Source: CAZITB01 sp964542055
GTDB taxonomy: Bacteria; Planctomycetota; Phycisphaerae; Sedimentisphaerales; CAMDDF01
Assembly: GCA_964542055.1 (NCBI GenBank)
Contig: CAZITB010000017.1
Span: forward strand, 1 to 31,418
DNA length: 31,418 nt
Direction: 5' to 3'
Made by a program: the position numbers and the translations under genes
The notes under the pieces: model-generated
The model's database searches: none
Told to the model about the DNA's origin: nothing
The model's input: only the letters and a program-made list of their open reading frames with translations
Shown here: one piece after another, positions 1 to 8,163 of the stretch
Layout: every line of letters begins with the position of its first letter
Position numbering within the stretch: position 1 is the stretch's first letter

Positions 1-46
1 TAAATATCCCTGCTGATCTCCAAATTATCTTCAGAACATTTAATAA

Positions 47-226
47 GATGTTGAAGTAAATGAATCAGAGGCTAATGATCCTGTCGTGAAATCTGATATG
101 CCTATTAAAGCAGTAGCTATAAACACGAAGAGTAATAAATCTCTGTGGGTAATTTCGGGAGTGGTTTTTTTACTTGCTGTTGCTGGAATAGCTTTACTTG
201 GGAGGAAGAAATATGACAAAAAGTAA
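47..226 (+). pseudogene. C-terminal remnant with membrane anchor
   Basis: This frame is open from just after a TAA at 44-46 to a TAA at 224-226. It encodes an acidic linker, then a hydrophobic stretch (VISGVVFLLAVAGIALL) followed by a basic end (GRKKYDKK). That is the look of a C-terminal single-pass anchor with its positive charges left in the cytoplasm. The only possible starts (GTG 86, ATG 98) lack a convincing Shine-Dalgarno. The frame immediately upstream (from position 3) runs open to a TAA at 57-59, so one frameshift near 45-56 would join the two. I infer either a decayed gene, a sequencing frameshift, or the tail of a gene cut by the window edge. The protein family is not recognisable. 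Confidence 0.35.
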
Positions 227-338
227 ACGCTTTCTATTGATCTTGCTTTTGTTTGGGCTTGCTTCGATGCTAAAGGCAAGTACGCCAAAGGGGCAGTCGC
301 ATAGGATGGGTAAATTTGTTTTTGATCTGTCGCCCTGA
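213..338 (+). CDS. Short ORF with signal peptide, possibly truncated
   Basis: This is a 41-codon ORF. It starts at an ATG preceded by a strong Shine-Dalgarno (GGAGGAAGAA, 201-210), and it overlaps the end of the upstream remnant by 14 nt. The N-terminus MTKSKRFLLILLLFGLASML has charged, hydrophobic and small-residue regions like a Sec signal peptide. After about 20 further residues it stops at TGA 336-338. The good ribosome site and coupling to the preceding frame suggest the start of a real exported-protein gene whose body was lost, rather than a functional microprotein. No family can be assigned. Confidence 0.3.
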   Translation: MTKSKRFLLILLLFGLASMLKASTPKGQSHRMGKFVFDLSP

Positions 339-454
339 ACCATTTGCTTGGTTTCTATCTCATCGCTTCCGCGATAGAGCTTTTATTCGGGTTGAGTTTT
401 TTTCAGGTCGCTCTCTAGCGGGTCCATAAAATAAGGTCAACTTTAAACTTACCC

Positions 455-1495
455 TTACAGCAGTTTTTTGATTTTGGTTTTGTCGGTTTCGATATAGATT
501 TCCAAATCGTAGGTTGCTGATTTGCCCGGAGAGAGTTTTACAAGCATTTTTTCTTTTGCTGCACTTTCTACTCCAAGGGGGTAATATGTGGCAGGTTCGA
601 GACCGACGACAAATTCGCCCGGGCCGAAATGCTGCCAGGTTGTCAAAGTTGGAAGCTTGGATTTATTAAATTTTATCATCGCGGCAAAACCGAGGTTTTT
701 ATTGTAGATGCCTGTGAGACACTGGCCTTTGCGATCGGCTTTGGGGTCGATAAAACCGCATGCTTCGCCGGGGCCCTTATGTGTATTCATTGGAGCGGGT
801 ACTTTTTTGTAGTTCTGGTTGGATTTAAAGCGTTCGTCGTCGCCGGGGATACCTGAACGTGAACTGAGCTTGCCGTCGAAAATTATGTCAGCGCCTTCAT
901 CCAGCAAAGGGTAGCCGAAGTTGCAATGGTAAAGAATAATGTGCTCGGAGCGGACATTGGAACGGTTTGTAACTGTATCGCTGATCTTTATGGATGGCTG
1001 GCCGAGGGTTCCGCTAATTGTTCTGCGAAGTTCGAAGCTGGGGCCGAAAACTTTTGTTTCCTTGATGATGCCGGTGATGGAGAAATCGAGTTTTCCCATT
1101 TCGGGGTCGGGTTGTATGACCGATTCGATTCGTGCAGGTGCGTTTGCAATTCTGCCGTGGAGGCCATGACCGCCGCTTGGTGCTCCGGCGTTCTGGAGGC
1201 CGCATGTTGTTACAAGACCGCCAGAGAAGGTATAGAGCCATTCCATGTCGTTGTTTGAATCCGGACGAGGATTTACAATGCCGGAATCGCTTATCCATGA
1301 AAGGCAGCAATCGTTATAGAACGCATCCACTATGTCCATGGCTCGGTCGATTACGACTTTGTATCGCAGGCCGGTGCCGGTATTTATCCAGGCGATACGG
1401 GTTCCTTTTGCGGGGCCGTTGTCAATGATAGAAGTTTCTATGCCGCCGATCTGGGCGGGGTTTGAGATTTTGTCTTTCCATGGAAGTTTTGCCAT
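455..1495 (-). CDS. DUF4432 family, galactose-mutarotase-like protein
   Basis: The protein has 346 residues and no signal peptide. It resembles the DUF4432 branch of the aldose 1-epimerase (galactose mutarotase-like) superfamily, a beta-sandwich sugar-binding fold. Supporting segments are the N-terminal RYKVVIDRAMDIVDA, GGHGLHGRIANAPA near residue 110, YHCNFGYPLLDEGADIIF around 190, and the C-terminal WQHFGPGEFVVGLEPATY. His and Glu residues at these places are typical of the carbohydrate pocket of the superfamily. The start has an AGGA Shine-Dalgarno 7 nt upstream. It lies 25 nt downstream of the exported protein gene and is probably co-transcribed with it. The substrate is unknown; a role in sugar catabolism is inferred only from the fold. 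Confidence 0.8.
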   Translation of the reverse strand: MAKLPWKDKISNPAQIGGIETSIIDNGPAKGTRIAWINTGTGLRYKVVIDRAMDIVDAFYNDCCLSWISDSGIVNPRPDSNNDMEWLYTFSGGLVTTCGLQNAGAPSGGHGLHGRIANAPARIESVIQPDPEMGKLDFSITGIIKETKVFGPSFELRRTISGTLGQPSIKISDTVTNRSNVRSEHIILYHCNFGYPLLDEGADIIFDGKLSSRSGIPGDDERFKSNQNYKKVPAPMNTHKGPGEACGFIDPKADRKGQCLTGIYNKNLGFAAMIKFNKSKLPTLTTWQHFGPGEFVVGLEPATYYPLGVESAAKEKMLVKLSPGKSATYDLEIYIETDKTKIKKLL

Positions 1496-1520
1496 TTGTA
1501 ATCCTTTTCAATAAACTGTA

Positions 1521-2150
1521 TTATCGCATGATCCAGTCTTTTGACATGAATTTCATTTGTGTTTCGCCTCTTCGTGCGGGGTCGCCGCCGATATCGAAGG
1601 TAAGTTCCAGAGTTTTTCGCAGGAGCAGTTCAACCGGTTCGCCATCTTCATCGACTCTGGTGGGGTGTTCGACTCTTGCGATTTCATTGCTCAGGCCTGA
1701 GATAAAGAGTTTGACCATGTTGGCTTTTGGGTCGAAGTCGGGCCATATAATGGCAATGTCGCGGGTGTTGTCTTGGCCCTGGAGTACGCGGCGGTCGAAA
1801 TTTTCCAGTGATTCAAGGAACGGGTATGTGTTGTTGTGGCGGCTTTTGATTTGATCGAAAACGATGCCCGGGGTGTTACGGCCTGCCAGGATGGTCTGGA
1901 AGGTATCGGTCATCAGTTCGCAGTGGGGAAAAACCCGGACGTCCTCGAAAGTGTCGTTTGTGATGGTCATAATGGTGTACCAGTATCGCTGATGGCCGCT
2001 GCCGGGGATGTTTACAGAAATTTGCTGGGGCTGAAGAATCTCGGTTTCCAGGGTCCAGATGCCCGGTCTTGGGGCTTTGGAAGGGCTCGGATAGCAAAAT
2101 GCCGGTAAAGCAACGGCTGTTATAATCAGGATTATTGCAATTTTCTTCAT
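1521..2150 (-). CDS. Exported protein of unknown function
   Basis: The protein has 209 residues. The N-terminus has two lysines, a hydrophobic run (IAIILIITAVALPAF) and a likely cleavage near residues 18-20 (AFCYPS). The Cys at position 19 is not in a clear lipobox, so I favour Sec export over a lipoprotein. The mature part has beta-rich segments (QRYWYTIMTITNDTFEDVRV, NMVKLFISGLSNEIARVE), suggesting a small extracellular beta-sandwich. I recognise no named family. The start has a good Shine-Dalgarno (AGAGGT). It is the first gene of a minus-strand pair with the DUF4432 protein, which hints at an extracytoplasmic companion, but no function can be read from the sequence. Confidence 0.7.
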   Translation of the reverse strand: MKKIAIILIITAVALPAFCYPSPSKAPRPGIWTLETEILQPQQISVNIPGSGHQRYWYTIMTITNDTFEDVRVFPHCELMTDTFQTILAGRNTPGIVFDQIKSRHNNTYPFLESLENFDRRVLQGQDNTRDIAIIWPDFDPKANMVKLFISGLSNEIARVEHPTRVDEDGEPVELLLRKTLELTFDIGGDPARRGETQMKFMSKDWIMR

Positions 2151-2453
2151 TGTTACCTCTTATTAATAAACAAATTAGTGCATATAGGAACCAACATTTT
2201 ACAAAAAAAAATGCGATAAGCCAAGATAAATTTTGCAGCCTTTTAAGTGGCAAAAAGGGGGATTTGCGATAAAAAACAGGTAAAAGTGGATTTTGTAACC
2301 AATTTTTTTTGTTTTAAAGAGATTATTTAACGGCAGCAGGATATTACCAAAAAATAACCATCTTATTATATCGTTATTTTGTCAAGTAAATTAGAGTGAT
2401 AACATCTGATAAGGTGCGAAAATTGTTTTGAACCTTTTTTATGGAGTTTGACT
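2151..2453. other. Divergent intergenic region before fhs
   Basis: This is about 300 nt of AT-rich non-coding DNA between the divergent exported-protein gene and fhs. The minus strand has a TATAAT (2365-2370) without a well-placed -35. The plus strand has TTGTCA (2379-2384) 15 nt before TAACAT (2400-2405), a sub-optimal promoter candidate for fhs. I looked for a tetrahydrofolate riboswitch or another structured leader and did not recognise one. Confidence 0.4.
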
Positions 2454-4220
2454 ATGAAACTCGATCCTACCAAGCTAGAAGATTGGCAAATCGCAGAAGC
2501 AGCCCAAGAGCACATGAGAGATGTGGGGCAAATCGCAAGTGAAATCGGAATCCAGGAAGATGAGCTTATTCCCATGGGGCGGAACCTGGCCAAGGTTGAC
2601 TACAAAATGATCCTTGACCGGATCGGCTCACGACCCAGCGGTAAGTATATCGATGTGACGGCAATTACACCTACCCCGCTTGGCGAAGGTAAGACGACCA
2701 CGACGATAGGCCTTGTGCAGGGACTGGGTAAAATCGGTAAAAGTGTCTGCGGGGCAATCCGTCAGCCTTCGGGCGGGCCGACTTTTAATATCAAAGGTTC
2801 AGCGGCAGGGGGCGGACTGGCGCAGTGTATTCCGCTTGTGCCGTTTTCGCTGGGTTTGACCGGCGATATTGACGCGATAACAAATGCTCATAATCTGTGC
2901 ATGATCGCATTGACGTCACGAATGCAGCATGAGAATAATTATGACGATGATCGGCTTGCCAAGAGCAATATTCATAAAAGGGTCGATGTTGATCCGCAGC
3001 GTGTGCAGATGAAATGGGTTATGGATTTTTGTGCGCAGGCGCTTAGGCATATTCGAATCGGTATGGGCGGCAAGATGGACGGTTTCGAGATGGATTCGGG
3101 ATTTGCGATTACCGTATCGAGTGAAATTATGGCGATACTGGCGGTGTCGAAAAACCTTGCGGATATGCGCGAGAGGATAAGTAAGATGGTCGTTGCGTAC
3201 AGCAGAAGCGGCCAAGAAGTAACAACGGCGGATCTGGAAGTTGACGGCGCGATGACGGCTTGGATGGTTAATGCGCTAAATCCGAATTTGCTGCAGACGA
3301 TCGAGGGTCAGCCGGTGTTTGTGCATGCCGGGCCGTTTGCGAATATTGCTATAGGTCAAAGCTCGATAATGGCCGATGAGATCGGTACGCGTCTTTGCGA
3401 TTACCATATAACCGAGAGCGGCTTTGGAGCGGATATCGGTTTTGAGAAGTTCTGGAATTTGAAATGCAGGATGAGCGGGCTTGTGCCCAGCGCAGTTGTG
3501 CTGGTGGCGACGATAAGGGCTTTGAAGATGCACGGCGGCGGGCCTGCGGTTAAACCGGGTGTTAAGCTTGGGCAAGAATATACGAGTGAAAATGTTGGGC
3601 TGGTCGAGGCGGGCTGTTCGAATTTGCTGGCACATATCGAGACGGTTAAAAAGTCCGGTGTGCGGCCGGTTGTTTGTATTAACAGTTTCTATACCGATAC
3701 TGCTGATGAGATAAAGGCGGTCAAGCGGATTGCTGAAGATGCGGGCGCTTTTGTGGCGGTTTCCGAGCATTGGCTAAAAGGCGGCGAAGGTGCTATTGAG
3801 CTGGCAGAGGCGGTTGTGCATGCAAGCGAGGAAAAGAATGAATTTAAATATCTTTATGAGCTGGAAACGCCTTTGCGGCAGAGGATCGAGTTGATCGCCA
3901 AAGAGGTTTACGGTGCCGATGGCGTGGAATATTCTGAGCAGGCTCTGGAAAAAGCGAAGATGCTGGAAGCAGACCCGGGTTCGAAGAAGCTGGGTACGTG
4001 TATGGTCAAGACGCATTTGTCGCTTTCGCATGATCCGAATTTGAAGGGCCGGCCCAAAGGCTGGACTTTACCTGTAGAGGATATTATGGTATATAAAGGT
4101 GCCGGGTTCATTGTTCCGGTTGCCGGTTCGATCAAGCTGATGCCGGGGACGGCTTCTGATCCGGCGTACAGGCGTATTGACGTCGATGTAGAAACCGGTA
4201 AAGTTACAGGACTGTTTTAA
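2454..4220 (+). CDS. fhs: Formate--tetrahydrofolate ligase
   Basis: This enzyme (EC 6.3.4.3) joins formate to THF with ATP, giving 10-formyl-THF, the entry step of the methyl branch of the Wood-Ljungdahl pathway and a general C1 supply. The protein is 588 residues, slightly longer than the usual 555-560. The P-loop-like motif TPTPLGEGKTTTTIGL lies near residues 72-87, with further family blocks GGPTFNIKGSAAGGG, TGDIDAITNAHNL and KPGVKLGQEYTSENVGLVEAG. I chose ATG 2454 because GGAG sits 7 nt upstream; the in-frame TTG two codons earlier has no advantage. folD follows 29 nt downstream with its own GGAG, and a terminator lies after folD, so the two form an operon. The methylene-THF reductase fusion is encoded some 17 kb away. 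Confidence 0.96.
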   Translation: MKLDPTKLEDWQIAEAAQEHMRDVGQIASEIGIQEDELIPMGRNLAKVDYKMILDRIGSRPSGKYIDVTAITPTPLGEGKTTTTIGLVQGLGKIGKSVCGAIRQPSGGPTFNIKGSAAGGGLAQCIPLVPFSLGLTGDIDAITNAHNLCMIALTSRMQHENNYDDDRLAKSNIHKRVDVDPQRVQMKWVMDFCAQALRHIRIGMGGKMDGFEMDSGFAITVSSEIMAILAVSKNLADMRERISKMVVAYSRSGQEVTTADLEVDGAMTAWMVNALNPNLLQTIEGQPVFVHAGPFANIAIGQSSIMADEIGTRLCDYHITESGFGADIGFEKFWNLKCRMSGLVPSAVVLVATIRALKMHGGGPAVKPGVKLGQEYTSENVGLVEAGCSNLLAHIETVKKSGVRPVVCINSFYTDTADEIKAVKRIAEDAGAFVAVSEHWLKGGEGAIELAEAVVHASEEKNEFKYLYELETPLRQRIELIAKEVYGADGVEYSEQALEKAKMLEADPGSKKLGTCMVKTHLSLSHDPNLKGRPKGWTLPVEDIMVYKGAGFIVPVAGSIKLMPGTASDPAYRRIDVDVETGKVTGLF

Positions 4221-4249
4221 TTGTTAATGGATTTCGAATAGGAGATAGT

Positions 4250-5137
4250 ATGGCGGCACATATAATTGACGGCAAGCAGATTGCGGCGGATATAAGAAGT
4301 GAATTGAAGACGGAAGTGGCGGGTTTGAAGGAAAAGGGAATTGTGCCGGGTCTTGGTGTGATCCTGGTCGGTGCCGATCCCGCTTCGATTTCTTATGTGA
4401 CGGCAAAAGAGAAAGCGTGTGAGGATTGCGGGATTTATTCCAGCGATAACAGGCTGGGGGCGGAGACCAGCGAAGAGGAGCTTTTGGCGCTGGTTGAAAA
4501 GATGAATAATGATCCGAAAATCAACGGTATCCTGGTGCAGTTGCCGCTGCCCAAGCATATAGATGAGCAGAAAGTGCTGCTTGCGATCGATCCGAAAAAA
4601 GATGTTGACGGTTTTCACCCGATGAACGTTGGAAAAATGGTTGTGGGCGATAAAGCGTTTTTGCCTTGCACGCCGCATGGTGTGGTGCAGATGCTTTTGC
4701 GCACGCCGGGTGTGAATCTTGAAGGTTCGGAAGTTGTTATCGTTGGGCGAAGTAATATCGTCGGCAAGCCGCTGGCCAATATGCTTATACAAAAAGCCAA
4801 AACCGGTAATGCGACCGTTACTGTTTGTCATACCCGTACAAAGGACACTAAGGCTCATACGCTTAAAGCTGATATTGTTGTCGCTGCAGCGGGCAGGCCC
4901 AATACTGTAACTGCGGATATGGTCAAGGATGGTGCGGTTGTTATCGATGTCGGTGTGAACAGGGTTGAGGACGCGACAAAGAAAAAGGGTTACAGGCTTG
5001 TCGGCGATTGCGATTTCAATGCAATTTCTGAAAAAGCTGGGGCGATTACACCTGTGCCCGGCGGTGTTGGCCCGATGACGATTACGATGCTGCTGTATAA
5101 TACGGTCGAATCAGCGAAGATGGCTAACGGGTTATGA
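4250..5137 (+). CDS. folD: Methylene-THF dehydrogenase/methenyl-THF cyclohydrolase
   Basis: FolD is bifunctional: it interconverts 5,10-methylene-THF and 5,10-methenyl-THF using NAD(P), and hydrolyses methenyl-THF to 10-formyl-THF. The 295-residue length is normal. Visible signatures are SYVTAKEKACEDCGI with the catalytic lysine, the substrate loop VQLPLPKHID, DVDGFHPMNVGK, the Rossmann segment VIVGRSNIVGKPLANML, and the C-terminal PVPGGVGPMTITML. The start has a GGAG Shine-Dalgarno. It follows fhs directly, so the pair covers the two steps between formate and methylene-THF. A stem-loop with a T-run follows 21 nt after the stop. Confidence 0.97.
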   Translation: MAAHIIDGKQIAADIRSELKTEVAGLKEKGIVPGLGVILVGADPASISYVTAKEKACEDCGIYSSDNRLGAETSEEELLALVEKMNNDPKINGILVQLPLPKHIDEQKVLLAIDPKKDVDGFHPMNVGKMVVGDKAFLPCTPHGVVQMLLRTPGVNLEGSEVVIVGRSNIVGKPLANMLIQKAKTGNATVTVCHTRTKDTKAHTLKADIVVAAAGRPNTVTADMVKDGAVVIDVGVNRVEDATKKKGYRLVGDCDFNAISEKAGAITPVPGGVGPMTITMLLYNTVESAKMANGL

Positions 5138-5158
5138 GCGTAAAATAGTTCAATATAG

Positions 5159-5193
5159 AGGCGAAATTCCAAAACGGTTTTTCGCCTTTTTTT
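5159..5193 (+). terminator. Rho-independent terminator after folD
   Basis: The arms GGCGAAA (5160-5166) and TTTCGCC (5180-5186) pair perfectly around a 13-nt loop, followed directly by seven T residues. It closes the fhs-folD operon. Confidence 0.85.
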
Positions 5194-5195
5194 AT

Positions 5196-5223
5196 TTGCT
5201 TTTGATCGCAAAGGCTATATAAT
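5196..5223 (+). promoter_or_regulatory. Sigma70-type promoter for the zinc-ribbon protein gene
   Basis: TTGCTT (5196-5201), a 16-nt spacer and a perfect TATAAT (5218-5223) lie just after the folD terminator and 37 nt before the next start codon. The expected transcript would begin near 5230 and carry the strong AAAAGGAGG ribosome site. Confidence 0.6.
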
Positions 5224-5259
5224 CAGTCCGGTTTAAACTTTTTAAAAGGAGGTTTTGAT

Positions 5260-6006
5260 ATGTATTGTCCGAAATGCGGAACAGAAAATCCGGACGGCGC
5301 CGGGCTTTGCAGTAATTGCAATTGGGTTTTGGGAAAAGATACCACAACTTCTGAAAACCCAAACGCCAAAACCAGCGGGCTTGCTATTGCGGCACTTGTA
5401 TTTGCTATCTTAGCTTTTTTTACTTTTGGTTTGACGGCGATTGTCGCACTGATTCTAGGAATTATCGCGATTGTGAAGATTGAAAAAAGCAAAGGTGCGT
5501 TAAAAGGCAAAGGTTTAGCTATTGCTGGTATTGTTGTTCCAATCATTTTGATACCAATGATGATGATTGCTACTTTGCTGCCAGCACTAGGGAGAGTTCG
5601 CCAATTGGCATATCGAACGACTTGCAGTACAAACTTAAGCAGTTTAAGCAAGGCAATGACGGTTTACGCCAATGATTATAATGAAGCGTATCCGACCGGT
5701 GAAAAATGGTGCGATCTGTTGATTGAATATGCTGATGTTGATAAAGTACAATTCGATTGTCCCAGCGCTGAGGGCGAATGTAACTATGCTGTCAATGAGC
5801 AGGCTTTGGAGGCAGGGCCGGACGGGCTGCCTGATTTGGTTTTGATGTTTGACAGTGTTCCGGGCTGGAACCAGGTTGGCGGACAAGAGCTTTTATCATC
5901 AAAAAATCATCAGGGCGACGGGTATAATGTTGTATTCAATGATATGCATGTTGAATTTGTACGAAGCCAGGATATGAATAATCTCAAATGGAATTTAGAG
6001 GATTAG
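5260..6006 (+). CDS. Zinc-ribbon / DUF4190 / pseudopilin-like membrane protein
   Basis: The protein has 248 residues in three parts. Residues 1-20 are a zinc ribbon (CPKCGTENPDGAGLCSNC, two CxxC pairs). Residues about 42-105 hold two hydrophobic segments with the pattern ALVFAILAFFTFGLTAIVAL...GIIAIVKIEKSKG...GKGLAIAGIV, typical of the DUF4190 membrane domain. The rest looks like the body of a planctomycete type II secretion-like pseudopilin: LLPALGRVRQLAYRTTCSTN, then LSKAMTVYANDYNEAYPTG, ending in NHQGDGYNVVFNDMHVEFV, close to the H-x-DG end motif of DUF1559-type prepilins. The start has AAAAGGAGG upstream and the gene has its own promoter. It appears monocistronic. I infer a membrane protein with a cytoplasmic zinc ribbon and an exposed pilin-like domain; its function is unknown. 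Confidence 0.75.
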   Translation: MYCPKCGTENPDGAGLCSNCNWVLGKDTTTSENPNAKTSGLAIAALVFAILAFFTFGLTAIVALILGIIAIVKIEKSKGALKGKGLAIAGIVVPIILIPMMMIATLLPALGRVRQLAYRTTCSTNLSSLSKAMTVYANDYNEAYPTGEKWCDLLIEYADVDKVQFDCPSAEGECNYAVNEQALEAGPDGLPDLVLMFDSVPGWNQVGGQELLSSKNHQGDGYNVVFNDMHVEFVRSQDMNNLKWNLED

Positions 6007-6039
6007 ACAAATGATGGTAAAACTCTCAATTAAACTGAT

Positions 6040-7176
6040 TTATTGATTGAAGGCTTTGTCCCAGTCTTTGTAAACGGGTTGGTAGCCTTGCTCTTCGATT
6101 ACCTGTGATATCTGGGCGGGGGTTCGGTTGTCATCGATTGTGAACTGTTCGAGGGACTCTTTTTCTTCGGAGTAGCCGCCGGGGTTGGTTTTTGAGCCTG
6201 CCGAAAGTTGTGTAACGCAGATGTTTATCATATTATCCCTGAACTGGGCTGATTCTCGCGTGCTAAGGACTATTCCGGCATCGGCAAAGCAAAGGCGAAG
6301 TGCGCATATCATCTGGACAAGCTGGGCATCTGATACCAGGTGCTGATAATTGTGGTCAGTTCCTTGTGCTGGTCGGATTCGGGGAAATGAAAAGCTTAAC
6401 TGTGATTGCCAGTATTTTTTCATGAGATAGTTGGCATGGATTGCCATGGCAAGTGTTTCGCTTCGCCAGTCGCAAAGGCCCAGCAAAAAGCCCAGACCCA
6501 GCCGGCGCATACCGGCAGAAGCGGTGCGGTCGTGTGCATCGAGCCGCATTTCGTAGCTAGACTTGGGCCCGGCGGGGTGATAGTGTTCGTAGGCGGTTTT
6601 GTTGTATGTTTCCTGGTACAGGGTCACGCCGTCGATTCCGGATTCGAAACAGGTGCGGTAATCGGGCGTTGACATGGGATAGATTTCAATTGAAATTGTT
6701 GCGAACTTGTCTTTGAGACGATCGGCAAGCTGGGCGAGGTATTTTGGTGTTACGTGAAAGGGGTCTTCGCCGGAGACGAGCAGGATATTGCGGAAGCCTT
6801 CGGAGGCGATTATCTCGGCGTCTTTAACGGCCTGGTCGATGGAAAGCCGTGTACGGTCGAAATCGGTTTTGAGATTGAATCCGCAATACCGGCAGGAGTT
6901 GACGCAGTAGTTTGATACATAAAGCGGCGCGTATAGCTGGATGGTTCTGCCGAAGCGCTGAATTGTTAATTGGCGGGCGGCGGCTGCCATTTGTTCGAGG
7001 TAATCGGCGGCGGCGGGGGAGATCAAGATCATAAGTCTGTCGAGTGAAAAGTGACCCGGCGTTTTACTAAGTTCCACGCGGACTTGGTCATCGGTAACGC
7101 TGTTTATTGTCTCAACGTACTCGGTTGCGTCGGTGTCGAGTTTGTACTGTTGTAAGATGTCAATTATGCTATTCAT
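6040..7176 (-). CDS. thiH: 2-iminoacetate synthase ThiH (radical SAM)
   Basis: ThiH cleaves tyrosine with S-adenosylmethionine and a 4Fe-4S cluster, giving dehydroglycine (2-iminoacetate) for the thiamine thiazole ring. This is the oxygen-independent alternative to ThiO. The 378-residue length is normal. The cluster-binding CVNSCRYCGF motif puts cysteines at 91, 95 and 98, and LLVSGEDP, GVTLYQETYNKTAYEHYHP and FSFPRIRPAQG are family blocks. It overlaps the end of thiG by 8 nt and is the last gene of thiF-thiS-thiG-thiH, so it should be translationally coupled. Use of ThiH fits an anaerobic organism. Confidence 0.95.
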   Translation of the reverse strand: MNSIIDILQQYKLDTDATEYVETINSVTDDQVRVELSKTPGHFSLDRLMILISPAAADYLEQMAAAARQLTIQRFGRTIQLYAPLYVSNYCVNSCRYCGFNLKTDFDRTRLSIDQAVKDAEIIASEGFRNILLVSGEDPFHVTPKYLAQLADRLKDKFATISIEIYPMSTPDYRTCFESGIDGVTLYQETYNKTAYEHYHPAGPKSSYEMRLDAHDRTASAGMRRLGLGFLLGLCDWRSETLAMAIHANYLMKKYWQSQLSFSFPRIRPAQGTDHNYQHLVSDAQLVQMICALRLCFADAGIVLSTRESAQFRDNMINICVTQLSAGSKTNPGGYSEEKESLEQFTIDDNRTPAQISQVIEEQGYQPVYKDWDKAFNQ

Positions 7177-7942
7177 TTCGTAAAAATCCTGTTAACGGAC
7201 TTGATGCTGAGGCTCTGTCTTTTTTCGCGGCAGGGCCTGAAAGATACGCCAATCGTCCTGCCTGGGTTGCCAGCTTGAAAGCAATTGCCATTTGGACGGG
7301 GTCCGAAGCGGTCGCAATGGCGGTATTGACCAGCACGGCATCGGCACCGGCTTCCATAGCTTCGGCAGCGTGGGACGGCAAGCCCAGGCCAGCATCGACG
7401 ACAACGGGAATATTCGATTGAGCAACTATGATTTCGATAGCGGCGCGGGTTTGGAGGCCCTGGTTGGAGCCGATCGGAGCGGCAAGGGGCATTACGGTTG
7501 CGGTTCCGATGTCTTCGAGTTTCTTGGCAAGAACGGGGTCGGCATTAATGTAGGGCAAAACGACAAAGCCGTCCTTTACCAGTATTTCAGCGGCTTTTAA
7601 GGTTTCTATCGGGTCGGGCAGCAGATAATATGGATCGGGGGTTACTTCCAGCTTGAGCCAGTTTATTCCGCTGGCTGCGCGTGAAAGATTTGCCAGCCGC
7701 ACGGCCTCTTTTGCATCGCGGGCACCGGAGGTATTTGGCAAAAGCAGGTATTTTGACTGGTCGATTGCGTTTAGCATAGAGTCGGCGGGGTTGTCGATAT
7801 CGACCCTGCGAAGAGCGACGGTGGCTATCTGTGAGCCGCTGGCTTCGATAGATTTTGCCATGATTTCATTGGAGGCATATTTACCGGTTCCGATCAGGAG
7901 CCTTGAAGTGAATTCTTTATCTGCAATTTTTAAAATGTCCAT
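7169..7942 (-). CDS. thiG: Thiazole synthase ThiG
   Basis: ThiG builds the thiazole phosphate from 1-deoxy-D-xylulose 5-phosphate, dehydroglycine and ThiS thiocarboxylate. The protein has 257 residues. Lys97 in NWLKLEVTPD is the expected Schiff-base lysine of the TIM barrel. SRLLIGTGKY, PNTSGARDAKEAVRLA, PLAAPIGSNQGL and VVDAGLGLPSHAAEAMEAGADAV (two overlapping blocks) are typical. It lies 7 nt after thiS and overlaps thiH, inside the riboswitch-controlled thi operon. Confidence 0.96.
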   Translation of the reverse strand: MDILKIADKEFTSRLLIGTGKYASNEIMAKSIEASGSQIATVALRRVDIDNPADSMLNAIDQSKYLLLPNTSGARDAKEAVRLANLSRAASGINWLKLEVTPDPYYLLPDPIETLKAAEILVKDGFVVLPYINADPVLAKKLEDIGTATVMPLAAPIGSNQGLQTRAAIEIIVAQSNIPVVVDAGLGLPSHAAEAMEAGADAVLVNTAIATASDPVQMAIAFKLATQAGRLAYLSGPAAKKDRASASSPLTGFLRNE

Positions 7943-7949
7943 GTCGTTC

Positions 7950-8162
7950 CTATCCTCCGCCTACAAAGCGGATAAGTTCAATGTTCGAATCGGGTTTCAG
8001 TTTGGTTGTTTTAAATTCTGCGCGGGCAATTATCTGCTCGTCCAGTTCAGCGACGACGGTTTCCTCGGCGATGTTCATCTTTGCCAAAAGGTCAGAAAGA
8101 GTTTGTGGGAAGTTTGCGTCATCGTATGTTTTTTGTTTTCCGTTTATTATTAATGCCGGCAT
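7950..8162 (-). CDS. thiS: Sulfur carrier protein ThiS
   Basis: This is a 70-residue ubiquitin-like protein ending in Gly-Gly (RFVGGG), the terminus that ThiF adenylates and that is then thiocarboxylated to deliver sulfur to ThiG. The N-terminal INGKQKTY beta-strand and the SDLLAKMNI helix fit the ThiS fold. It ends in GGG, so the last glycine is one beyond the usual GG. It sits 1 nt after thiF and 7 nt before thiG. Confidence 0.92.
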   Translation of the reverse strand: MPALIINGKQKTYDDANFPQTLSDLLAKMNIAEETVVAELDEQIIARAEFKTTKLKPDSNIELIRFVGGG

Positions 8163-8163
8163 A

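Noticed and set aside
345..400. Hairpin ATCGC-GGAA-GCGAT (minus strand) as a terminator after the DUF4432 gene
   Set aside because: The stem is only 5-6 bp and no T-run follows it.
2151..2453. Tetrahydrofolate riboswitch before fhs
   Set aside because: Searched by eye for the conserved THF aptamer pieces; none were found.
4224..4858. Long antisense ORFs opposite folD, and similar ones opposite infB, hisG and yebC
   Set aside because: They mirror real genes, lack ribosome sites, and have unnatural composition.
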